NCBI GenBank assembly: GCA_033675265.1
Contig: JAUJYZ010000250.1
Location: 372,001 to 436,000, forward strand
Direction: 5' to 3'
Source of the DNA: Actinostola sp. cb2023
Lineage: Eukaryota; Cnidaria; Anthozoa; Actiniaria; Actinostolidae
Length of the DNA stretch: 64,000 nucleotides
Shown: positions 1 to 11,800 of the stretch, one piece after another
Layout of the letters: each line of letters starts with the position of its first letter
Position numbering within the stretch: the first letter of the stretch is position 1
Program-made: the position numbers and the translations under genes
The notes under the pieces: generated by a model
What the model saw: only the letters and a program-made list of their open reading frames with translations
Told to the model about the DNA's origin: nothing
Database searches by the model: none

Positions 1-395
1 TAATCAATGTATACCAAATCAGAAGGATAGCGACCAACTCTATAGTTTCTGGTACTCCAGCAAGGCTACTTCAACATTCACCGCCGTAGAGCGTGATTAC
101 GAAGTGGAATCGTTATTGTTACAAGATAAATCAGTTCTGATGCTTTACATCGATCTTATCCCAGCAATATGTGTCAAGTTTTGGAGCTTGTTAAATTGCT
201 GAATATCCTGCTACAAAAGCACAGGCTTGCATTTTTGTGAAGACATGATCTTTAAGCCGCCATTTTGATTTATTTTTGGGTTGTTTTATCACGTGATTTC
301 TTGTTATGAAATCGGATTCTTTGCGGCAGAAACAATGGAATCGTGACGTCAAAAGTATACCCTAATCTGCGGTTCTCCCGAACTGATGATCGTAT

Positions 396-1340
396 TTAAA
401 CACGAGGATGCACTATAAAAGGAGAGGTACCTAAGGTAAGTTCGTTGGATCTGTCAATCATATCTACTGAGACGTCACAGGGAGAGGATCTCAAGAACTG
501 CAAGCTCTAAAAATCAATCAAATGAACAAGAAATTGTGGAAATACGTACTAAAAACACACATGGATAATTTTTGTTGTACAATTCACTATCACTTTGGTA
601 AAAACTATGGTACTTTGAATTCATAGGAATCGTTAGCCGCTTTGAAGTCGCACGGCTCAGCTCTAGCCAGTATTATTATGCTTATCGTTTCTTTCGTAGG
701 TTATCCTAAATTTCCCCGCCAAGACATGGAAATGCCATTTGCGAATTAAATATACTCACAGCATAGATTTCGAAACCTTACCGGCCTTTACCATAAAAGT
801 ACAGAGATGTACAAATGCTCGACACATTTACATCATAACAAGACACCTTCGCGAACAACGCTGACACCATAACAAGACATAGCAAGACCAACCACAACAA
901 GGATGAATGTAACTTCTGTAATGAAAGCAATACTCTTGTCGCTTTTTCTAGAAATTAAATGACCGAACATAGTTTTATGCTTGGAAATGCTTATTACAGG
1001 CAAAGAGGTTTCGGCTCATGAATCTGTAGATGTTGAATGTTGTGATACATGGTGCGCGAAATTCAAAACATCAGTCCTAGGTAGACACATGGTGCGACTG
1101 AAATTCGTATAGATAACTACCGAATACGAAAAATATTGACACGTACGTCTATTATAACTGTTTTAGACGGAAAATTACAATTTATTCATTAACTTTTCGG
1201 TTGAAATGTGATTTTATTAAGAAAATAATTTTACCCCGTTGTTCAGCCATGTTCAACCATTGTCCGCCACATTGAAACTCATTATTATTCAAAAATCGTG
1301 GGCGGAGCGATGCCCTTTTATAGTGCGTCCTCGTGTTTAA
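396..1340. repeat. Candidate inverted-repeat element, about 0.95 kb
   Basis: A 27-bp inverted repeat with one mismatch lies at 396-422 and 1314-1340; its core reads ACTATAAAAGG on the left and CCTTTTATAGT on the right. I see no transposase-like ORF between the arms and could not define a target-site duplication. A non-autonomous DNA transposon is the simplest reading. The TATA-like core (TATAAAAGG) could instead be a promoter-like motif in each arm. Confidence 0.4.
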
Positions 1341-2640
1341 GCAAGAATTGTATAAAGTTTCGAAATTTAAAGCAATCTTTCTTCACAAACAATCAACTAC
1401 AATATAAAACTATAAAGACTTACTGTGAAATAGAGGCGAATATCGTCAGGGTGAACACATGTAAATGAACACATTGCCTGTTGACAGTTGAGTGTTGGTC
1501 ACTTTGCATCGTTAGCCTTTACTGCTTTAGGTTTCAAAACCCCTTGCCTTTGCGGTTGGTATTGGTATTCAGTGGTCGGGACTGTTATGGAATAATACAA
1601 CAACAATTATTAAATCGTCAAGCAATTAGAAGCCAAAACACATCACCAACGAAATGTTCCCTTCAACTCAGCACAGGACAGTTGGGGGAAGTTTGGGTTT
1701 TGCCTTTTGGCGCCATTTTCACTCTTATAAAGCTTCGAAAATTGGCTGAATAAAGGATTGAGGCGCTCAAAATAGCATGATTGTCGCACAAAGATAAGAC
1801 TAAAGTAGTTATTGATACTTACTGACATAGATTTGCAAGTAAAGGAGAACATTTTCTAGTAAATGTACAGCGAGAGCATAAATACTCGATGGCGTCCCTC
1901 TCGAGGTGACAAAATATGTCAGCTTACAATGCATTGTGGGCAACCTCGTCCACAGGGCCCTCTCTCTCTCTCTCGTCCCTTACACAGGGTACCCAACAAT
2001 AATAATTGCAAAATTCCAAACGAAAGGCTTTCCAAATAACATGTGAAACCAATGTTTGAGGATGTTTGAGTATAAATTAACGGGATAAATGTCTCTAATT
2101 GTACTGTTTCCAAAATGTTTATTTTAAATTAATTTGTCTTGATTATATTCATTGTAATATTGTTTAATTTCTGTAGTTTTCACTTTTTTCACTTTTCTGA
2201 AATTATAATTTTAGTGGTATTTATTTTAAATAATTTAAAAGATTCCTGTTTTTAATCTTTAAATGTCTACAACTGACTCATTACCGCTTATGTTTTTCAT
2301 CGTATTGTTGATGACTCGGGAAACGTTTCAGAGGCAAAATTTTGAGTTTCAAAATAAGGAAATACGGTATGTAGATTGAAGTACATGAAAATATCACCGG
2401 TTTCATTTTTTAGGACATTGTTTTACTGGCATCATCTCCTTCATTTCGCTTTAATCCTATTAAATATAACCAAGAGACCATAAGGGACAGAGCCGAGGGA
2501 GTCTCGCACATTTTCTGGGATATCTTAATTTCACTAAATCTATTTTTAGAATGCAGACGCCAATGGAAACATACTCACCGCTTCATGAGAAATAAACAAG
2601 GCAATGCGAAAGAAAAGGACATACTGTAAAACATAGACTG
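1341..2640. other. Gene-free AT-rich stretch
   Basis: I see no convincing exon. The short ORFs here have no recognisable domain. A short CT dinucleotide run lies near 1961-1976. The rest looks like ordinary AT-rich intergenic DNA. Confidence 0.5.
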
Positions 2641-3050
2641 GACTTGGACTGGACTGGACTCCAAAACTGTAAAACATGGACTGGACTCCAAAACTGTAAA
2701 ACATGGACTGGACTCCAAAACTGTAAAACATGGACTGGACTCAAAAACTGTAAAACATGGACTGGACTCAAAAACTGTAATACATGGACTGGACTCAAAA
2801 ACTGTAAAACATGGACTGGACTCAAAAACTATAAAACATGGACTGGACTCAAAAACTGTAAAACATGGACTGGACTCAAAAACTGTAAAACATGGACTGG
2901 ACTCAAAAACTGTAAAACATGGACTGGACTCAAAAACTGTAAAACATGGACTGGACTCAAAAACTGTAAAACATGGACTGGACTCAAAAACTATAAAACA
3001 TGGACTGGACTCAAAAACTGTAAAACATGGACTGGACTCAAAAACATTCA
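2641..3050. repeat. 27-bp minisatellite, about 15 copies
   Basis: A 27-bp unit (core ATGGACTGGACTCAAAAACT) is repeated head to tail about fifteen times. The first units carry CCAAAACTGT and later ones CAAAAACTGT or CAAAAACTAT, so variants are ordered along the array. Because 27 is a multiple of three, several frames on both strands stay open and give nine-residue repeat translations. I read these as artefacts, not protein. Confidence 0.92.
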
Positions 3051-3076
3051 AATGACAAATTGAACATATAAAAAAA

Positions 3077-3258
3077 TACAGCTATTTCAAAAAACGTTGA
3101 CGCATTCTAAATAGTGTATTCCAAGACCGAAATACATTTTGGGACTCGTGTAATATTGTCTAAAGTAATATAAATAATAATATTTTATTTTATTTTTTGT
3201 GTATTCCATCAGAAACAATATACTAGCTCCATATGGCGAACAAATCGCTGTATGACAA
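3077..3258. mobile_element. Truncated short inverted-repeat element (same family as 31368-31629)
   Basis: It starts with TACAGCTATTTCAAAAAACG and then follows the complete copy at 31368-31629 nearly base for base (CCAAGACCGAAA, GGGACTCGTGTAATATTG, CTAGCTCCATATGGCGAA) until about 3255, where homology stops. The right terminal repeat is missing, so this copy is 3'-truncated. Confidence 0.8.
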
Positions 3259-3544
3259 AAAGTTTGTTTCTTCAACCTTAGTTTTAATAAAAAAAACTGA
3301 GCTAAGCGCCCATCTTCAGGGCTAAATGCATAAAATCTAATTACAACTGCTAGAAGTATACGAACACAAACAAACGCCACCAAACAAGCAAGCTCGTGCG
3401 CAACAAACTGAACAAACTCGCGCAAAGCAAGCAAATTCGAACAACGCTAAAGTTACTGAATACAGAGTAAATAGAAAGAATGAAAAAGGTGCGCAAGGAA
3501 TAGTAAATGAAATATTAACGTAAGAATTGAAAATAATAAATAGA

Positions 3545-3855
3545 AAGGTAGCCAAAAAACGAATGAATGAACGAATGGATGAACAAATAAATGAATGATA
3601 GAATGAATGAATAAATGAATGAACGAATGCATGAACAAATGAATGAATGAACGAATGGATGATCGAATGGATGAACGAATGAATGAATGAATGAAAGGAT
3701 GAATGAATGAATAAATGAAATAATGAATGAACGAATGGATGAATGAATGAATAAATGAAACAATGAATGAACGTATGAAAGAATAAATGATCTAATGAAT
3801 GAAAGAAAGAACAAGTAAATGAATGGATGGATGAATAAAAAATAAATAAATAGAC
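3545..3855. repeat. Imperfect ATGA/GAAT tetranucleotide microsatellite
   Basis: About 300 bp of AATG/ATGA units, interrupted by ACGA, GGAT and ATAA variants. Its minus-strand translation is a false Phe/Ile/His/Ser-rich ORF. The same repeat class recurs beside the last exons of both acyltransferase genes. Confidence 0.9.
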
Positions 3856-3944
3856 TGCACAATTATTGCTTGTTAATTAGTGGCATGTAGGTGGATGGCA
3901 AAATCCTTCCACTGTCTCTGTTAGTGATGAAGATACCATCCCAT

Positions 3945-4195
3945 TGGAGAAGATGACAGGTGTTGTATACTCTGTTCCATGTGATGAATGTGATGCTGTT
4001 TACATTTGCGAAACTGGAAGATCGTTACTAACATGACAGAAAGAACACCAGTCAAGTGTTAGGCTCAGCAAACCAGAAAAATCCACATTAGCAGAACATG
4101 CTCATGAAACAGGACATGGAATTTCCTGGAAGAATATTAAGATTATTGGAAAAGAGAGTAGATGGCATCTAAGAAAGTGGTTGGAGTCACAATGA
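3945..4195 (+). pseudogene. GIY-YIG endonuclease fragment, Penelope-like element remnant
   Basis: Translation gives VVYSVPCDECDAVYICETGR, then an in-frame TGA at 4034-4036, then KEHQSSVRL, STLAEHAHETGHGISW and a terminal RKWLESQ stop. VxYxxxC..C..vYIgeTgR followed by LAEHAHETGH is the pattern of the GIY-YIG domain at the C-terminus of Penelope-like retroelements. The expected Gly of the second half-motif reads Cys, and the TGA interrupts the domain, so this is a dead fragment. No reverse transcriptase is visible upstream. The non-coding tail at 4205-4315 is closely matched at 56885-57010. Confidence 0.75.
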
Positions 4196-4326
4196 CTCCA
4201 ATGACTCTATTCCTTATTCATGGTAAGTTGAGGAGTCCACAATTCATGTCAACTTTAAGTAACTTTAGAAGAAATTGGAAGGTTTTAAAGTAGTCCTTTT
4301 GAATGGTGGAGAATTGTATATCTCCC

Positions 4327-4566
4327 CGGGGGGGGGGGGGGGGGGGGGGGTACTTGGTTAAAAAATGGTGGGGGGTACTTGGTTAAAAAATGGTTAGGTA
4401 TGTGTGGCGAGATGTTCAGACCTGGACCCTGTTTTTGGAATTCGGGGGGGGGGGGGGGGGGGGGGGGGGGTACTTGGTTAAAAAATGGTGGGGGGTACTT
4501 GGTTAAAAAATGGTTAGGTATGTGTGGCGAGATGTTCAGACCTGGACCCTGTTTTTGGAATTTGTC
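4327..4566. repeat. Tandem duplication of 120 bp with poly-G runs
   Basis: Two consecutive 120-bp units align base for base (TACTTGGTTAAAAAATGG, GTGGCGAGATGTTCAGACC), each starting with a G run of about 23-27 bases. The G run sits at the duplication joint, consistent with slippage or unequal exchange there. Confidence 0.9.
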
Positions 4567-5865
4567 ACTCGAAAACCTGGATTTACGAATTTCCCAAATA
4601 AAAAAACCTGGATTTACGAATTTTTATTGACGATCTGATACGATGCATTCATCAGGATATTTTGCCAGACTAACACTCTAGCACCTTTACGTCTGACTGA
4701 CGCCATTATTATTGTTCATGCGGAATTTTACTGAAACGCCGATACCACATTATGCAAATTATTAAAAATTAATAGGTGTTTTTTAGGCTATAACCTGGAT
4801 TAATGATTTTTATGCATTCATTTTACCTGGATTAGAGAATAAAATGGCCCAAAACCTGGACCCTGTACCGCCGCACATATATATCATGTAATTACTGGGA
4901 GTACCCCTCCCCCCTGTTTCACAGTCATATATTGTTTGCACTCTACCAGTAAGTTTGGCGAGAAGTACTTCTAGATGCACAGAGCACGAGACTTCTCCCA
5001 AACCCCCGAGTGTTTGCATCAGGTATGCAAACATGGAAAAACGTTTTCTATTTCTTTTATAAAATAAATACAACTGTAATGTCATTACCATGTATAGCCT
5101 GATGCAAACACAGGTATCAGCCAATCAGATCAGAGATTTCTGAATGTATTTTATAAAAAAAATTGCTATCATTCATGATCAATTATAGCATCATCAAACC
5201 TTTTGATTTCATTGTCTGCACTCTTTGTACAGTGTAGATTAAAATACATAAACACAGAATCTTTAGCATTTTCTTTTAGATTTATCTTTTGGGTTTGGAG
5301 CATTGGGATTTTCTCCCTTGTAAAACTCCTTTAAAAGTTTGACAGCAACATCAGCATGTATACCCGAGACACACTGAATAGGTTCCCCAGGTTCGCCTTC
5401 GGCTCGTGATTGTAGATCTCATACAACACGGACGCGAATATTGTATCGGACTTATCATATCCACAGATGAATAAAATCTTGGTGTACTATAATTTTCAAG
5501 ATACCAGTAAGTTTGGCCGAGAAAATCAAAGTTTTAGTATATGCAAATCAAGACGATTTTGTATCAGAAATACAAGCTCTTCCACGGCTATGATTTCTAT
5601 TGTGTTTTCCTCATGAATTATTAATGAATATGATAAAGTCAGATACATCATAGAATATTTGCAGCCATATTGTATGGGAATTACGATGTCCTTTGACTCA
5701 ACATCGTCATTCAGCCTGTACAGTATTGTATGGCTTTGATTATTCTATCTACTAGTAACTTATTTTTATATAAAAATGATGACAATGTATAAAATTATTT
5801 ATAAAAAATTATTACAAATCCAGAATGATTTGTAATTAAATATGAAATAAATCAATATTTTGTAT
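4567..5865. other. Intergenic, no gene seen
   Basis: No supported exon. The phrase CCTGGATTTACGAATTT and close variants recur at 4560-4620, and CCTGGACCCTGTACCG near 4855 echoes the 120-bp unit just upstream, suggesting a decayed repeat family. The remainder is plain AT-rich sequence downstream of the BRCC3-like gene. Confidence 0.4.
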
Positions 5866-8800
5866 CTAGATTAAATCTTTGGTTGATAATTCGTCCAGTT
5901 CTTTAGTCAGTCTTTCCTTTTTATGTTCCAGTTGCACCGCTCTTTTTCTATTAAAGTCCAATCTGTTTTCCAGAACTTGAAGAATTGGTCCGCATATGAT
6001 TTCAGTCAGCTGACACAGTGCCTTAGTGAATACTGTCAAAGATGAGGGAATCATTTACTGTGCGTCTACTCAAACCCAAGTCAACTAAAGTTTGTTAATT
6101 CCAATCAGATAACAATCGAAAACAATAGAATTCGAGTTTCTGATTCCTATTATTTTAAATAATCAAAGATGATAACTAGGGGGTGGGTAGGGGATATGCA
6201 GGGTCAGGGGGAGATGCTTGTATTGATCTACATACAGCCAGTCAAAAAGAGAATTAAGGGTGACTTCATCCTTCATCTTTAATAATTAATTATTTTGAGA
6301 GGGTGAATACACATTACAGCTTAGGCAGATAATTTGTGGCTCTTATGTTGAACAATAACAATAACAATAATAATAAATAATAACAATAACAATAATAATA
6401 AATAATAACAATAACAATAGTAAATAATAACAATAATTATAATAATTAATAATAATAATAATAAACAAGACAGTGCAATATTATGGTATAATAATTATTG
6501 AAGGAGAGGCCAGTACAGTCTACATTTAAGTGACTTGTGATCCAAATTCTTGTTATTTTAGAATCCAAAGAGTGTCAAGGAGAACTCAGTTTTGGATCAG
6601 AGATCACTTTCATGTATGTTCAGTTCTTTCGTAGAACCATTCAATGTCTCTCACCTGCTCCATTGTGTATACATGTTAGTAAATCCGTTGTCCTGAAAAA
6701 TTAAAAATTAAACTCTAATAAAACTTACACTTATGTCATATACACCTCACAAAAATATACCAAAATGACAATAACTGTCACGTAAAGAGAATTTCAAAAT
6801 GTTTTTTACTGGAATTAGATTTAGAGCAAGAAGACTAAAATAATATTACCTTATCACCTTCTCATAAGCATCCTCTTCTTCCTAAAAAAATATATTTTAA
6901 ATTGTGGATCATGTTGTTGGAAATAACATTGATCTTTATTGTATTAACTGAAACCTGGCTTAAAGACTGACTAATGCCGTGTTTACACTTGAGCGCTCTA
7001 CCAAGGTACAAATCAGAAAACAATTGTTTGTTGCGTGGTGACCGCTCAACAAACAATAGTTTTCTGATTTGTACCTTGGTAGAGCTCTCAAGTGTAAACA
7101 CGGCATAAGTTAAAGTTTCATATTCTTTGTAGTATTTATTTAACTTTATATCTTTCACGCACTACAAAGATCAAATAGCGATGACTAGTTTCGTTCCTGT
7201 ATGAACCTCTTCAAATCGCTGATACAATGCATATTGTACAATGTATCAGCGATTTGAAAAGATTCATACAGGAACGAAACTATATAGTCATCGCTATTTT
7301 GATCTTTGTAGTGCGTGAAAGATATAAAGTTAAATAAATACTACAAAGAATATGAAGCTAAGCAAGTCTTTCGCGGTCTCAACAAGAGAAATATCCAGAA
7401 AATAAGTTATTATTAGTTATATATATGACTCCACAATCTTGTAGCACTTTTACAAATATGACGTGGTATATAATATTGCACTAATTAAAAGTATGGTCCG
7501 AGGGAAGAGAAACACAATAACATTTGAAGGTTTATTCTTCGTGTACCTTTGCTAATATTTGAGGTAGTTCAATCAGTCTGTCAAGGTTGGCTTCTGATAG
7601 TATAACGGCTCACACAATTTGGAGCTCCACTTCTTCTTTCTGATATCTATAAACAATGTTAGCACATTGGTTGGTTCTTCATTGCATGATATCACAGTTA
7701 TAGTCAGTGGTCACTGCAAGTATGTTCAGCGATGCCAAAACATTATATTTCTACTACACTTATACATGTACCTTGTAGTCCTCCATCGGTTGTAAAGTGC
7801 ATAGAGACAATAATGTGAAATATAAGAACTTATTATTATTACATATAAATTTAGATATGTGTAAATGTCCATATACACTCAATTGCAGAAACGTTGTAGT
7901 ATACATTTATACAAATATCTAATGAGACACAAGATATCTAATGAGATACAAAACGTGAAACATCGCTTATTTTCTTCTAATATATCAGAATCATCCATTT
8001 TAGATTAGTATCACATCTAGGAAGGACAACACAATAATTTCCAGCACTATTCTGTGCTTAAACAGTTGTATTTTAGCATTTCTGACATTTTGCATCTCAT
8101 TAGATATTTGTATATTTGTATAAATGTATACTACAACGTTTCTGCAATTGAGTGTACATGTACAGTTATATAATACACCTATTTCAAATAACGTTGTCGC
8201 GTTCAAAGCAACAAGCGTCAAGCCAAGACCGAAGTGAATTCGAATGCTGGTTATGTGCTGACAATTATTTGAATCACATTTGTTTTTACAAGGACTAGTT
8301 AACAAAATGTGAACATTTCCACGTGCTTGTTTGCATATCACACTTCGTTCCATAGAAAATAGGTCTGATTTGAATAATTTGCCAACACAAAACCAGCATT
8401 CATTTCGGTCTTGGCTTGACGGTTGTTGCTTTGAACGCGACAACGTTATTTGAAATAGGTGTATATGTACATGATAAACTTGCTATACTATTTGTGCAGC
8501 ATGTACATGACTTACTGCGGTGGTCCACTACAGCTTTTATTAACATCTACTGATTGGAAACATATAACTTTTTGCTGGCCATTCTGAAAACAAGCAAAAA
8601 ATGAATTTGTGAATGTACTGTACTAGCTCAGTGGTACATACATATTATTATTATTATTATTACATGTACCTCTTCCAATAAATGCTCTTGGAAAGTGCAT
8701 CAATACAATGTACATGTACATGGCATATTTGACAATAATTGATACAACATTATATACATGTATTGTAAGAAAGTTCCATCATTGTCAGACTAATGTTTAG

Positions 8801-11800
8801 TTTGGATCTGGTTATATAATACTGATTGGTATCCTTACCAATTTGGTGTTATTGAAACATGAGAAGATGAGCCCCACAAAGCCTTCATCCATAACCTGGT
8901 ACATTGCTTGTGTGCTCAGGTCTAGAAATACATGTAAAAGAAAGAATGTTGTATGGTTTACAGTAGAACCAGTTGAATGCACAGGTGCAGCAACAATAAT
9001 ATCCACTTTTCCAGGATTGGCACACAAAAATCCTTTTGCTAAATTCAGTATACAGACAGCCAAGTATTCTTCTGAAATTGTTTAAAATGCATAACATATG
9101 TATATTTAGTAGAATTACACAGGTGATTATAGAAAATCAAGCGCGCTGATTGGTCGAGAACTTCAGACTATTTCTCGATAGTTACCTACAGCATTTTGAC
9201 AAAATGGCTGCCAGCTTTTGAAATATGAAATAAATTTATTTTCTTTAAAATACTTTTTTATTTTTATTTTTTCAAATAATCACCTGTGTAATTCTACTAA
9301 AACAATTAGTCACCTCAGGCTCAGTGAATAGCAGTGATAATAACCTCGACTTCGTCTCGGTTATTATTCACCGATATTCACCTCGCCTTTGGTGACTAAT
9401 TGTTAAATAGTACATGTGGTATCTTTTTGATGGGCTTCCTGTGGTAGAACTGGTGCATCACACTCCGCATGCTCTGCAACAGGAAGCCCATAAAACCACA
9501 GGCAACCCAAGCTCTTATTTAGTGGTTTTTGGTAATTTTTTTAAATTGCTTAAGGATATGGTATATGTTCGCACGGTCTCCAAACTCGAATTTACTTTTT
9601 TTAGCTTATCAGCAAGAAAATATTACAAACTGTGATTTTGTGAAAACAAATTCTGAATCGGAATTTTTCTTTTTGAGTTGTGGACGAAAATGTGCTCCAT
9701 CGAATAATATCAAGAAACGCGAAATGTGTCAACTAATTAACACTTGCTGGGCGCACTGTTGATGGCGCGCGAAAGAACGGCCGGGAATTTGAATTTCCGT
9801 AGTGTTGTGATAAAAAGCTCAGTTCGAGAGCAAAGCGTCTTGCCGTCTATATTAGTTGATACATTTTAGAAGTCTCGTTCGTTGGATTCTCGAGGCTTGT
9901 AGAACCAGTTTGGCGGGAGTTTTCTGGCTCAATTAATTTATGATGATCTCAGTGACCTCATAACGATTCTGATTGGATAAGAAGGTGTCCCAGCCGGAAA
10001 ATGGCGGAAATGAGGTGTCTTTTGTTTACACAACTTTGGAAACTTATTTCTCCCAAGTATATTTTGCCGTGAAGCTCGACATAAACGTGATTTAATAGGG
10101 TATCTAGAAACGTCTAATTTCCATGAAATTTGGCAGACATCATCTTTGGTATTCGATCTCAAAAAGCGTGTCGGGGATTGTTTGATTTCGTTTTAGATTT
10201 CAAGTTATTAGCGTTCATATTACATCAACTCGAAAAATATCTAACATCAAACTTTGAATGCTTGTCATTTTTTTTAAGAATCAAACTATCGAAAATCCCC
10301 GACACGCTTTTGGAAAACAATACCTGGTGATAGAGATTCAGCATTCAGATTCATATTTGACCGTAACTGGAGCGCTGGTAATTCGATTTTATGAAAGCCT
10401 CCATTTTTCGGAATCGGGCCTTCTTTCTCAATGGGATTTTTAAAAACTTTTACGATGTTTTATTATTTCATGGTTTTTTTTGTAATCGACTGGTTATTCC
10501 AGAACGATAGAGCTAACAAGGTATTCGGACCATCACAAGGAATAGGATATGGGAAAGTGGGAAACGGATGAGGGTTAATTCGTGGATGGGGGAGGTGGTT
10601 GGTACGGAAAGCTGAAGGCTGATGTCGAAAGGAGAAAGAAGTGGAGTGTGGGTGGATAAATAGAGTGACAAGTGGAGGGAAAAATAAATTAAAAATAAAA
10701 ATTGAAAAAATAAAATAAAAACAATTTAATTTAATTTAATTAAAATTAAAATTAAAATAAATAATATAAAAAATAAATAAATGTTAAAAAAATAATGAAA
10801 TTAATAAAAATAAAAATATTAATTAATTTGAATAAAAATAAAAAATTAATAAAAAATAAAAAAAAATATTATTATAAAATAAAAATAATAATAAAAAATT
10901 AAAAAATTAAAATTAGAAAATTAAAAGAAATAAAAAGAAAGGAAAGAAAAGAAAATAAGTGATATAAATGAATAATTTAATCTAAAATTTAATCAAATAA
11001 TAAATAAATGTTAAATATAGATATTGAATTATGGATGATATCAAGGTAGAAGTGTGGTGTATGAATGTGGAGGGGCTGAGGTGACAAGTGGAGAAATGGA
11101 TGATTGATAAAAGGAAAATAGAAAGAAAATAAATATGGAAATAGTGTGGTGTATGGATGTGGAGAGGCTGGGGTGTCAAGTGGAGAAATGGATGATAGAG
11201 AAGAAGAAATATAGAAGGACGAGAGATAAGATAGAAGTGTAGTGTATGGATGTGGAGAAGCTGGGGTGTAAGTGGAGTAATGGATGATAGATAAAAGATA
11301 AATAGAGAGAAAGTAAATATGAACAAGTTGGTGTATGGATGTGGGGGAAGGGTGTGATTTAGGCGCATGTTTTGAATGTTAGACCAGGGATATGTGTGCA
11401 TACAGGGGAAGGCTTATGTTTACAAACGCGCTCACAGCATTTATGTCAGTTTTATCCCTCCTTGTTAAATTCATATCAATTTTATTCACTTCTAGTACAC
11501 TGTTACAATGTATATAGCATAACGGGTACATTACCGACCCGAACCTTTTCTTATCACATTCACTCCTATAGTATTTTCAATTCCTATAATAGCCCTATCC
11601 ATTTCTCCTAATATGCCCATCAGTTTACACGTTTCTTTACCTCTTTTCTTATACAATTCCCTCCGCTTTTTTTATAATTCTACCGACATATGTCTATATA
11701 TTATGTGTCACTATCTTAAGGTCGTCGGTACGTCCTTCCATCACCATGTAGGCTTTTAACATTTACGTTTGCTGATCCCTATCGTACCACATTTCCGTTT

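Noticed and set aside
3515..3862. Phe/Ile/His/Ser-rich hydrophobic ORF that looks like a membrane protein
   Set aside because: It is the reverse strand of an ATGA tetranucleotide repeat.
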